A stretch of 64,000 nucleotides of DNA from Rotaria sordida (taxonomy: Eukaryota > Rotifera > Eurotatoria > Philodinida > Philodinidae), in the NCBI GenBank assembly GCA_905250125.1, contig CAJNOL010000400.1, positions 82,382 to 146,381 of the forward strand, written 5' to 3'. Shown in pieces: positions 1 to 11,636 of this stretch (the stretch's first letter is position 1; the number at the start of each line of letters is the position of its first letter). The translations under genes were made by a program, and so were the position numbers. Below the pieces are notes generated by a model. That model made no database searches. It saw nothing but the letters and a program-made list of their open reading frames with translations, and was not told the DNA's origin.

Positions 1-2566
1 CATCTCTACCAAATCAATAATTAATAGAAATAAAAATGAATTGAATTGATCGATTACTGACATATTTTTGAGTGACATTGCAATAATAACACCATTAGAT
101 AGATCATCGGCTTCATTGATCGGTCGATTCAAATCGAATGTTTTCATCTGTAATGAATAACAGTAAAAATTCGTATGAAAGTATATTAATTTCATTCTAT
201 TGAATAGTATAAATTCACATACCCATTGGATTAGACTATCGCATAGAACGCGTCGATTCATCTTCTTGAAGATGAACAGAAAAAAAATTGATCTGAAGAT
301 AATTTAAAAAAATTTTATACGTCTTGTCTAAGAATAGACACATATGTATTTTGTTGGAGAAAAAAAGAACGAAAACATGTATAGTAAGTTAACTAAGTAC
401 GACGAGAAATTTGATTATGTTTGTAGGATCATTTGGTATTCATTTTATGTTGGTTCTCGTTCAACAATACTAAAACATGCAAAAGACAATGATGCATTCT
501 GATTTGAAAGGAGATATATAGAAAAAAATAATAAGCAAATTTACTATTGATGATGTGACTAACAGAGAAAGTTAATGATCTCATATTTTGAAGTTGAATG
601 AAATTAACGATTGACTTCAGTTCAGAGTACGAATTTGAGTCAAATATAGGCTTAGATTGATCATAGATTGTTTGAGTATTGCAATACTTTAAAAAAAAAT
701 GATGGAGAAAATCAAAGAGAAGAGTGCGAAGATGCGCTTTCATAATTGCTTAATGAATCAACGATCAAATGATTTCGTCTCGTATAGAAATTCTGTTAGA
801 ATGTACCGATCAGACGTTAAAAATTTCTTTATTAACAACAATTTTCATTAATATCGGTGTTCGTATTCCCGCACTGAAGTGCATCGACAACATTACGATA
901 CTACTGTTAACTCGAATTGAATCAGAATCATTTCGTTTTGAATATAGGATTATTTTGCGATTGAAGAAAGTTGAAAAAATGTCAAATATTAATTGTCAAC
1001 AAAAAAAGCATCATCCACCGAATGCTTGTTCAATTTTTTTCTGAGTAAATAAAAGTTTTGACTCAAATATACATTGCACTAATACATTGTCTTTTCTTTG
1101 AAAAAGTAGCAAGAGAAAATATGCGTAGCAGAAAAAAACGCGTTTATTTACTATGTTTCAATACTTTGTAAAATAAAAAGAGTACGAGTGTTACCTTTAC
1201 CAAAGCATAACAAATGGATCTATTGTGTTCAACCATAGTGATTTTATGTTACATAACATTCATGAAATATATCAAATGAATAGTAATTGTTTTCATACAA
1301 TCAATTGAGTGACACACTTTTTTCGGTAGAAAAACTGTAGAACCAAGAAAATAAGTTATATCCAGTCAAAAAGAGAAAGAAAGATATGTGTATGTTGTAA
1401 TTCGTCTAAGCCATGGCATACTTGCACTACGAATTCTATTATATGCATCGTGAAGATGCAGCGAAAATACTTTGTTTCTATCTTATCTAGCAACATGTGG
1501 CAAAAAAACAAATATAAAAAGATTTCATAACAACAAGATAAAAGTATATGTTGTTACTGATTTCATACGACTATTTCATATAATATAGTTGATACTTTGA
1601 AAATGTCAAGAAACAATCTGCTATGTGTATACCTGTACTATAAAACCGATCGATCAACAGTCACAAAGCTAAGAAATGACGAAGCAAGTAAACTTATGAA
1701 TGGCGATTCATGATTGCAATTAATTGTTGTTATGGCTGAAGACGATAACAAAAGTTTGATATATCGAACAAGAATGTGCAACAAAAATTTGCATGGTCCT
1801 GTGTCATCCACCGAGAGGGCTGCGCGAATACAAGTACAAATTGTACTCTGGAAAGAATATGACCGCCCTCCCCCTCCCCCCGAAACTTAGACTTTGAGGA
1901 TTTGTAACGTCAGGCACTCTCATACACTCTCATGTATTCTAATGCACTGCAGTACATTCTTCAGTGCTGAAGGAAGGCTTTAATTTTCAGAACTCGTACT
2001 GTCATGTACTCTCATGTGTTGTCATGTACCAACATCCACACCCAGTACATGACAGTACATGGGAAGTGGTAATCTTTCCTGAGTACAAATTGTATTTGTA
2101 TTCGTGCATCTCTACCACCGTCTTTCCATCCACACTTCCATTCATATCGACGCTCACATTCACATCAGCAGAATTGTATTTTTCTAACCAGCAAAGCTTT
2201 CTTTTTTTCTTTCTTCCTCTTGAAATGAAGGAAAAAAAACGTGACTATCGCATTTATGGATTTAATTAGTCAACCACCACTATAAGAAAAAACCCTATAA
2301 AAATTCATTGACTTGCGCAATAAATGCAACATCAAAGGTAATATATCGTTTCAGAGCGTCATTATTTCAAAGAATTCGAAAGATGAATCAATGTGCAAGG
2401 TATAATTCACTTGTTCTGTTCTTTTACCCAATAGATAAAACTTCAAGGAGTTTATGAAATTTCCATAAAAATATTTGGCAGTTTCCTAAAGACAGACTTA
2501 CCGTATAAATTCAAACAGCAGTAATGGTTGCAAACTTACAAAATATCAAAAATCGATATAGAGAGA
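1..2566. other. non-coding stretch, no supported gene
   Basis: I see no supported gene here. The open frames near 429-743 (minus) and 769-1044 (plus) are low-complexity, lack splice context and resemble no family. The only structure is the inverted-repeat element at 1813-2113. Confidence 0.5.
1813..2113. repeat. foldback/MITE-like element
   Basis: A left arm at 1813-1849 (core CGAATACAAGTACAAATTG) is repeated inverted at 2081-2113 (reverse complement CGAATACAAATACAATTTG). The interior repeats short TCATGTACTCTCATG-like motifs. The motif CCACCG flanks both ends at slightly different offsets, so the target duplication is unclear. No open frame is enclosed. It is probably a non-autonomous transposon, family unknown. 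Confidence 0.5.
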
Positions 2567-3079
2567 ATGATGTCTATCCTTCAATGCGTCGGTTGTCGAG
2601 CGCAACCCAAAACGACTCGGTGTCCATCTTTAATGCCTTTGACACGACAACTAAATATGCTTAATCTTTCGAATAACGATCCAGCCAACGCCTCAGTCTA
2701 TGCAATTAATGCCAAATCATACAAAACGAAACTTCAGCCTGATGGCAAAACAAAAGTACTCGATTCTCGATACGATACACAAGTCGATGATGTAGCCAGG
2801 TCATTGAAGAAAGATTTTCGAACGAAGCCAACACATGACGGTTACTTTTCAACCCAAGTGAAACCTGAAAAGACACAAAACATGGAGCAAACGAATCTTA
2901 ACTTGACTGAATTAAGGACAACACTACATAGGCTCAAAAATCGATTGGCTCGACATGAAGGATATCTAAGAAATACTCCTGTGAATACTTCACAACACAA
3001 TAAACTCCTGACACATCGAAGATTTTTGATACGACAACTTCGAGATGTTAGGAGAAAACTGACAAATACAATAAATTAA
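2567..3079 (+). CDS. hypothetical basic protein with C-terminal coiled coil
   Basis: This is a 170-residue open frame from the first in-frame ATG pair (MMSILQC) to TAA; the frame stays open upstream to 2528 without an ATG. Composition is balanced and hydrophilic, unlike the Phe/Tyr/Lys-rich junk frames around it. The last 60 residues (from LTELRTTLHRLKNRL) have heptad-like Leu/Arg spacing that suggests a basic amphipathic helix or coiled coil. There is no signal peptide, membrane segment or recognised domain. It could be a complete small intronless gene or the last exon of a longer one; an acceptor just upstream (AAACAGCAG, ending about 2521) would allow the latter. Function is unknown. Confidence 0.5.
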   Translation: MMSILQCVGCRAQPKTTRCPSLMPLTRQLNMLNLSNNDPANASVYAINAKSYKTKLQPDGKTKVLDSRYDTQVDDVARSLKKDFRTKPTHDGYFSTQVKPEKTQNMEQTNLNLTELRTTLHRLKNRLARHEGYLRNTPVNTSQHNKLLTHRRFLIRQLRDVRRKLTNTIN

Positions 3080-6065
3080 TTATGCAAGCATGATCAGAAT
3101 CAAGTGCATAAACGAATTTCTAATGATGGAATGCAGCCAAATCAGAAATGTTTTATTAAGTTCATTTTAGACTAGAAGTTATTACAATGTCTTCTTTCTA
3201 TGAAAGCTCGTCACTTCTCCTTAAACTCGAAATTTCCACACTGTCAACGATGAAAGCATCAATCGTTTTTCTCAATTGTCTTGTTAACAGGAAGCATTAT
3301 GGTTACCAAATGAATCTATCCAAACAAATTGAATCATCGATTTCAAGCGTGGCCATATTGATTCAGTGATTCACATCAGAAATAATCACACATTCATTTG
3401 TCATATAAAACTACAACACTGATTATGATTTCGTACCACTAGGCAATAATCACATGCATAATGATATAGAAGTCTGGCGAGAGATATAGATTGTTCATTA
3501 GAGTCGGATTTACCCAGTTTCATCAATCCTCTTCCTCCTTCTAAACTCTGATTATAAAAAAGAATAACTTTTTAAAAATAGCCCGGTTGTTCAAATGTAT
3601 CGCTTCCTTTGTAATAAATAATAATTCATCAAATAAATATATATATGAAAAATAGAAATGAATATAAAAAATATAAATCACACATTTCATAAACAACAAA
3701 CAAAAATATACTATACGGCATAATTGTTTTTTTAAATACATAGTATTTTAATGAGCAGAAATTAGTAAAAAGAAAAAATGAAGTTCAATACAAATAACAT
3801 TCAAAAATCTAGCAGCATTCATATTACTGCTCGATAAAGTAATTAATTGTCCATGCAACAGCATAAACTTCAATTATTTCAATACGATATTCATGTTCAA
3901 GTGATTTATTCAATTTATTTCCTATTTAAAAATGCTTTTCAAAATCTCGCTGAAAGTTATGTGAAAAAAAGAAAAATACTTTTAGTAAATGTCTAGACAT
4001 TCAGAAATGTTTGCTCCTTCTTCCCATACTTCTGTCTAAACTCATCCTGGTTTGACGCAACATACACCCCTTATTTATTATCTGCATGACCTTTATTGAT
4101 CGTCCCTTTTTGATGGTCTCATGCTTCCTAGTTTGTATTTTCTTATCTGAATAATATTTGACATACTCCTCAATAGAGAGATCACAAACTCACAAGATTG
4201 TGGAAAAAATCAATGAAAATTCAAAAACTAATTTTTTTGTAATTTCGTCGAGTTGTGACATGGTTTTGTTTTTGCTTAAACAGATCAAAAGGGATCGTTT
4301 TTTGTTATATTGTCGCTGTATTAAGCGTGAAAAACTAGGTAGGAAAACGTATTTCGATTGCTTTTTTTTTCATCATGACGAACGGAACATCGAGAAGTAT
4401 GGCTCAGAAAAATGTAAGAAACGTTGACAAATGAGGTTTTGTAGAGTAAAGTTCACTCTACAAAATTTGATATGTCACTTTTTTCGGGTCCACTTATGAA
4501 GGTTAATTCGTGGTCGAAAAAAATGGCAACTATCATAATAGACCAAACGTGATTACTCTTGAGTCACTCTAATTGAAAATATGGGGAAAAAAAATGAAAG
4601 TCGTGAGAAGAATACGATTTTCTGTTAGAAATTTGTTTCAAATTCAAACTACATAAAGCAGAAAACAAATCTACATAGTACGAACTTAGTGATTTGTAGA
4701 AGCCGATTTCTGCACCTTCAGAAATTACTTCTCATGTTGTGCACGAGCAATCCCTAGAAATGAATCGAAGAAGGGTGAAGCATTTGGAAAAAACGATTGT
4801 CAACTGTCTGAACGATACGAATCGGGAAAAGACACTGAAAAAGTGAAATTAGTCTGCAAGTTCTCTAACATGCCTATGAGATGACGTAGATGTTAGACAA
4901 AACTCAACTTTGTTGACTACTATAGTATATATGCATAAAGTATCCAGGGGTGGCCCGAGTCAACCAACATTGGGGGGGTGTCGCGAAATTTTTTGGAGTA
5001 AAAGGTGGAATTTTTTAATTTTGGGGGAGTGTAACATTATTTTTCATGACAAATGGAAGAAAATTTTTTGATTTTGCTGAGCAAAAAATAGAACTTTTCT
5101 AAGATTGGGGGGGTGTTCCACCCCCGACACCCCCCCGGTCGGGCCACCCCTGAAAGTATCTCTAAGTCTAGCTAGTTATCAGCGAGTTAAATCAAACGAG
5201 TGAAGGATGATTTAGATATAAGCTAAAGTCTCATTAAAACGCTATCAGATTTATAACCATAATAGCATTTTAACTTGTCTATTGATTCTGGAATTCAGTA
5301 TACGGATCATTCAATAAAAATAATGACTAAAAATAGGCACAAAGGAGTCACTTTATAAATGGTCAAAATATTTTCTGCTGTGAAACCTAGAAGGACTTTC
5401 TATACGAAATCTCAAAGATATAGTTAAGATCAACGAAGCTTTATAAGTTTCGTGATGTACCTGTTTTTTTTCTTCAGTGTAAGTTGAGTCTTAATTATTG
5501 ATCGTCTCGATCGGCAAACGTCCGATAAAGATCCTATCAGGAATCGTTCTCTATCCATGCAGATAGATGCATTCGATTAGACCTTTTTGTCGAACTCTAG
5601 CCCTCAAACAATTGGAAGAACACATCGTTCATGAATTTCTCTATTTCCATAAGAATATGGCGTCGTTTAACCAACATAGCTGCAAATAACTGACAAAGAA
5701 TCAACTAGACAAACTTCTAGAGTAGAATTTTCTTTTGTTCAAAAATAGTATCAACAAAAAACAAACACGCTTTTACAATAAGGAATCTTTGATAGAATCA
5801 GAACTCATTTCTAGAAACCTTATTATCCTGTCAAGGTAAAATAAGAACTGTTGTTTAAAATTAATTCGATACAAGAAAATTTTCAATCATTTTAGTTTAC
5901 AGAATAAATAGTTGCCTGCTCTTCCACAGTTCTACCTGTTTGAAAACATGTGTGTATTAGTAGATATTCAACATAGATCTATTCTATTTCTCACACAATG
6001 TTAATCATCCAGTTTATTCATGTAAAACATTTTATAAGTGAAAATAAATTAGAGAGGTTGTCTTC
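3080..6065. other. non-coding stretch with one MITE
   Basis: Apart from the MITE at 4945-5152 I see nothing convincing. Frames at 3187-3369, 3541-3741 and 4158-4427 are short and compositionally biased. Confidence 0.5.
4945..5152. mobile_element. 208-bp hAT-type MITE with exact 8-bp target duplication
   Basis: The element begins CAGGGGTGGCCCGA and ends TCGGGCCACCCCTG, perfect 14-bp terminal inverted repeats. It is flanked on both sides by AAAGTATC (4937-4944 and 5153-5160), an exact 8-bp direct repeat. The CAGGG-like terminus and 8-bp duplication are hallmarks of the hAT superfamily. The interior contains G-runs, C-runs and T-runs and no open frame, so it is non-autonomous. Confidence 0.9.
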
Positions 6066-7645
6066 TTATTCTTTCTTGTGTTCGTTTGTACTGGAATCAA
6101 CTTCTTCAGATGTGCTGGAAGATTTCCCATTCGAAGAAGAAGCTTTCTTCATTGGACATGCGATATTTTTCTCGTCGGGCCAGATTTGAGCCCGATTGAC
6201 ATTATTCTGCAGAACTTCAGGCCGACTATAATGTCCGGCTGAATCTATCCAAACTTTGACGATACCAAGTTGACTGAGGTCGATCTCGCCAATGACAAGT
6301 TTCTGCTCCAAACCTTTATGAGGTCCAGCGAGGTACATATTAAAAGGATGAATGATACTACTCAATCCTCCTCCGACTTTAACCAGTTCTTGTTTGCCTA
6401 ATTTGGCTTCCATCCAGTCAAGACAGTACTGATCGATTGTGTTAGATGCGCAGATCACCCAACATTGACCAGTCAGTGCGTGATTCTTCATCATGGCATC
6501 GATCTAAATACAAACTACATAGATCGTATGAATTCGAAAACATCCATCTTAATATACCCATTTGAGGAAAAAATAAAATGACAGATGTCTAACTAAAAAT
6601 GAATAAATGTGAATTGCTTGAGAGTCAAAAGACGATTGGAGTTTGCAATTTCATCTCACAGTTATAACCTCACATTGTTTTTTTTTGACCAAAGCTCGAT
6701 GAGAATTCTCTTTTCTTGAACTTCATATTAAAGGACAAAGAGGGTGTTATTGTTCCAGCGATATCTTGTCTGAATTTCTCGAATTATTATCCTTGATTGT
6801 TTTTCTTTCTCAAACTGTCTCACAAATATTCGTGCTTTTACTCTTTTCGCATTTGAACAAAAGGAAAAATTCTTGTCAAGTACCATGGATAACATTCAAA
6901 AATTCATTATGAAAAAAAGAATAATTTCCAATTTTTGATTGTCATCGTTCAAAAATTTTTCAAATAAACTCGCAAGTTCACTTGTTTTGTAGAGTATTTT
7001 CTTGAGATACTCTCACTAGAGACATTATGACACTACCTGAATATCGGCTACAGCTTCAAATCCAGCCATAGTGCTCAAAGCAGGCCATGCACCTGCATGA
7101 ATCTGTTCACCCTGTTGAATGAGTGCCTGTCGTGCACCGTTCATTGTGTTTTCCCAGCATGCTAATCCGCCAAGAATTCCACATTTCGATGGATAGCACC
7201 GCAATGTATAACCACCTCCATTAGCCCAAATGATTCTTTCAACATAGGTCGGTTGAAGTTTTCGATGAACTCCAAGTAGTGTTCCGTCAGATTCAATGAA
7301 GATTTGAGAATTAAAACACGTATGAGTACCTGACATTCGCTCAGAAACGCCCAGTATAATGCACACACCATAATCGCGACAAGCCGCTTGAATTTTACTG
7401 ATTTCTGGTCCATCAATTTCAACAGATTGTTCGATGTATTCAGCAAGTACAGGTGGTTGTATCAAGGTTGGATAACATTCAATGAAATATGGATAACCGG
7501 GAATAAATGTTTCCGGGTAGACGAGGAGTTCAACCGATGCTTTCTTTGCATCTTTTATGTATTCAATTACTCTTTCAGTCGTTGCAACTTTGTTCATAAA
7601 TACTGGCGCTGCATGAACAGCTGCTGCTTTGAAAACAGAAGACAT
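6066..7645 (-). CDS. nitrilase (aliphatic nitrilase / cyanide hydratase-like)
   Basis: This is a two-exon gene. Exon 1 (7645-7037) ends CAG|GTAGTG and exon 2 (6503-6066) follows TTTAG; the 533-nt intron is phase 0, giving about 348 residues, normal for nitrilases. The carbon-nitrogen hydrolase triad is intact: Glu45 in YPETFIPGYP, Lys129 in HRKLQPTYVER and Cys163 in GGLACWENTM, with the second conserved Glu136. The enzyme should hydrolyse a nitrile to a carboxylic acid and ammonia in the cytosol; substrate cannot be read from sequence. GGLACWENTM with the YPETFIPGYP block places it with true nitrilases rather than omega-amidase/Nit1 or beta-ureidopropionase. Exon 2 ends in a Ser/Glu/Lys-rich tail. 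True nitrilases are typical of bacteria, fungi and plants, so horizontal acquisition with later intron gain is plausible. The start ATG sits in context ACCAATGTC. Confidence 0.92.
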
Positions 7646-10600
7646 TGGTATGAGGACGTTTTTTTTCTATGTTTGTTGATTATGTATGTGCACATGTTAT
7701 GGCTCGTTCTCCTCTTCGCTCATATTCACATGGTTTAAGTGCAATAATTTAATAATGGACTAGATATATTAGCTTGTACGAACACCTGATTTTTGAATCA
7801 TCTTGATCTTTATGTTGATTTTTTTGTGTTCTATTGGTTGTCATTTGCCTCTATTGCCTAATGACGCTACTCGTGTGCCAATAAATACGAGACACTCACA
7901 TAGAGAATAAACGTGCCTCTATACTATCGATATATTCTTTGTAAACAATATGAATATTCGTCTTGCTCTCGATTATTCTCTTCTTCTATTCTCTAACGTT
8001 TTTTTTTCTTATTTTCCGTTCTATCGATGTACCTTCCTTCGTCTCTCCTGTATAATATTTTATTCACAGTTCTAGGCATAACTTCCTACTCCCTGGAGGG
8101 ATAGTATGTCTCATGAACTTGGATTGATATTTTGGGTGCATGTCGATCATGATGAATCCTGATCGCAAGCATCAACCTGACATCCACCGGTTGAGATACA
8201 CTAAAATTATGAGATAAATGATATCTGCATTTGTGATCATAATATCTCCGCTATTTTGGCATCTTTATTTTTGTTCGATCGATCATTCGAAAGCCTAATG
8301 TTGTAGCTATCTCCAGTCCAAGAAATAATAAGAATTTACTTTGAAATAATTAAGATATAGTCTTCGTACTGAAAACCTTTATCTGTACTGAAAGTTTGAG
8401 AACTATAGCTTCAAATGAAGTCGTGATAGAGCTATGACATGAGTTAATCATGGTACAGCTTGCCTATTTTTATTCCGATCGAAGCGAACGGCTCGCTTTT
8501 ACCAGAGTCAGTATGAGTAACGCGAATTTCTTCAGAACAAATATGTCCGAAAGTCTATATCTTCTGACGACAATGACCAACCTTGTCTTGTCAAATGAAG
8601 AAAAATAAGAAATAACTAATGTTAGTATCAATGTCGATGATCATTCGATTGATTCATGGTTTGAAATAAATTTCAGTATAGAAGAATTTTTCGATGGCAT
8701 GCTCGACAAAATCGTTCTGAATTTCTTGATAATGATACTATTGAAAAAAAAACATACGATCAATTCTTGTACGTGACAGTCACTTTATGAATTCAAGACG
8801 TTTTTTTATGTATTTGAATACAAACAATACTTCAAATATTTATTTGTCTTGTTAAAACCGACATTGTTTTCTACTTTCATTTGTAATAATCCATTGAGAT
8901 ATGCATCTAATTTTCTGAAACTCATCAGAATATCATAGGATCATGTTTTATGATTTTCAGTTGAAATAAATCAGAGAAGAATTTTATGTGATTGTGCCTG
9001 TTTTGAAGCGAAATTCGGTCAAATGCGGTCTCATGTGTGCATTATTGTTTTGCTTGAAAATAAAGTTCTTTTCTTACAGAAAATCTACAATATTTATATA
9101 GATACTCAGGATTTGGAGCACCACTAATTAAGCTTATGGTTAAATACGCTTAATTTTATCAGTCCATCCTTACAATTGGATTAGTTGTTGGATCAAATCT
9201 AAATAAAAAAAAATAGTGTCTGCTGAATTTTACGTGCTGAATGCTATCTATTTTAACTGTAAAGGCTATGTATTTATCGAAAGAAATCCGATAAATCTTC
9301 TCTATGATAAAGAATAAACTTTCACTTTATGTATACGTTTTCCATTAATCTTGGTCGGAGAGAGAAAAGGCTGATTTTTTTATTTTTATTTTTTTCAACT
9401 CAAAATCAAAAAAGTAAAGAAAATCTTATTTTAGCTGTTTCCTCATCCTACTTTTCGTAAATTACACCGGGTAAAAACAGCTTAACAAAACCGTTGATTA
9501 ACCGCGGTTAACTGTCGGTTTTCAAAAAAAAAAGACGACATAGGTCCGGTGGTGGCTTATGGGAAATGACTAATATACGAAATTCAATTATAAGGCTTAA
9601 AATTGAGAAAATATATTCTTAGACTACTATATGAAAATCTAATATTTTGAGTATGTACCTAACTCGAGTCGGAAGACTCACTGATAAAAGATATGATTGT
9701 TCGTGGATGTTCACGTCTTTTATAAATACTCTGATTTTTTTGTGCTTCTATTTTTCTGATCTCCTACATCAGATCATTTACATAGTTTCAAAGCCTAAAA
9801 CTAATCATCTTACACGACAAAACTGATTTTCATACCTGTTAAGAATTGTATCGAATTTTGAGTTTTTGTGTTTTTCAAACTAATGTCATGCACACTTATA
9901 CAATAGTGATATATTTGGAAGCTTATTCGAAAACATAGTGACATGGCAATTTTTGTGGGTTTACTCCAACGTATTATCGGTATCAATTCTTTTCGCTGAA
10001 AAAAGCGCTGCCGATATCGACGACGCACAATGTCAATATGATTGTTTTTCTTTCTCATGTATGTTGGATACAATGAAACAGCGAAATAAGATTCTTGGAT
10101 ATTTCGATATTCTTTTCATAGTAACAAATATGGTTCCGTTAGGGAGACTCGAGTTGGCATATTCCGTTTTTTTCTGCGTTATTATTTTTTGTAGAAACTT
10201 CCAACATTTCATTAAATAGTCAGGTATATAAGTACTTGTTACATATCTGAATAATAATAAGCACAAGACCTGAAGTACTTTTTCTTTTTTTTGGTTCCTA
10301 ACAGGTAAGAGAATATGGTTATCGACTAGACAAAGAGGAATATTCTTTATTTTTATGACGATTGTGTACATCACAAATTAGCTAAAGACAATGTCATGAT
10401 GAGTTAAATGTCGATTCTAAAATTAACAAAACTCTACGATGATGATGTTTTGCATGTTTTATACGCACTAATCAATCACTTAATGAAAAATAAATCAATA
10501 GAATTTAATCGAGTTAACACAAATGAGGGCACATCAATTAGACTATTAAAATGATAATTTGTGACATTAGTCCTAGATTAGATATAATTTCCGAAGTTCG

Positions 10601-11478
10601 AATGACATTTTCTTGAACTCGATAAACAGCTTCCATCAAGTTAGACTTTCACCAAATCCGAATTGTTTGAGGATGTTTGAATTTGAGTGTAGTGCATGCC
10701 TACAACAAATAAAATAATAACAAACGAGTGGTGCACATACAAATGACTGTTTTTATTTTCAATGTTTTTAGATGCTAACAGATAGTTTTAAAAATCTCCT
10801 TTGGATTCATTTGATACAAAAAAAAAACTTCTAACTACTGACTTTGTTTTCGAGATGGAAATTTCTTGTTCGAGTTCAGCTGAAACAATAAAAATCTACT
10901 TGATCATTCATAATTGAAAAAATCCATGATTCATTTTTATCAGCAATTTTGTTAAAATTTCTATTATACCTTGATTATTTCCTTCTTTTTCCAAATAAGT
11001 GAAGTAAAAATGTTAGAAATATCATAGACACATGAAGCATTGAAATCCTTATCTATTGATGTAAAATATTTTACTTTTCCCATAGAACTTAATCAGCATG
11101 AACTTAGATAGAACATAAATGTTATCAGAAAAATCCACATGACACAATTGAATAACTGTTCATGATTTGAATAAGCTCAATATCAGACTTTAAAGTCGTC
11201 TGTAAATGCTGCAAAAACTAAAAATAAATGTGTTCATTTTCGTTTTGTCTATGCGTCCATTGTATGATCGATGAAACTTGAAATCTTGTGATAAAATCAT
11301 CAGATAGCTATGTCTTTTCAATATACACGGAAAGGTGAATCGAGTTTCTCAGTTTCATTTTTTTGTGTTTTTTTTTTGTGTTCGGACTAATGCATTTGAT
11401 TTTTCGATTCAAACACTATTTCAGAGTTGTTTTTTTTTAGGAATCTCTTCTTAAAATAAACAAACACAATCGTATACA
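7646..11478. other. non-coding stretch
   Basis: I see no supported gene. Three overlapping frames between 9810 and 10374 lie on both strands of the same sequence and none has protein-like composition. Around 9500-9520 there is a short palindromic motif (TTAACCGCGGTTAA). Confidence 0.45.
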
Positions 11479-11636
11479 ATGCCAGTAAGTAGTACTGGAC
11501 TGTTTAGCAATACTTCTTGTTTTTTTTAACTAATTCGATTTTATTCAATTAATAGAATCCTGATGATAATGATGACACTCCTATAAGTGTTGAAGCCCAA
11601 GACAATACTACTCGTCGTTGTTCTCGTCTTAAGTAA
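11479..11636 (+). CDS. candidate two-exon micro-gene (28 residues or more)
   Basis: The ATG at 11479 is followed by one further codon and a consensus donor (CCA|GTAAGT). A 71-nt intron ends TTAATAG, and exon 2 (11556-11636) continues in phase 0 to TAA. The predicted peptide is acidic then basic (starts MPNPDDNDD, ends TTRRCSRLK). A pyrimidine-rich acceptor (TTTTTTTTAG near 11440) just upstream would suit a 5'UTR intron or spliced-leader trans-splicing, and AATAAA at 11875-11880 would serve as poly(A) signal. An alternative donor inside the stop region (CTTAA|GTAAGC) could extend the protein by a few residues. The splice sites are good, but the product is too short for homology-based support. 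Confidence 0.45.

Noticed and set aside
7388-7738. 116-codon frame antisense to the nitrilase
   Set aside because: Shadow of a well-supported coding exon on the other strand.
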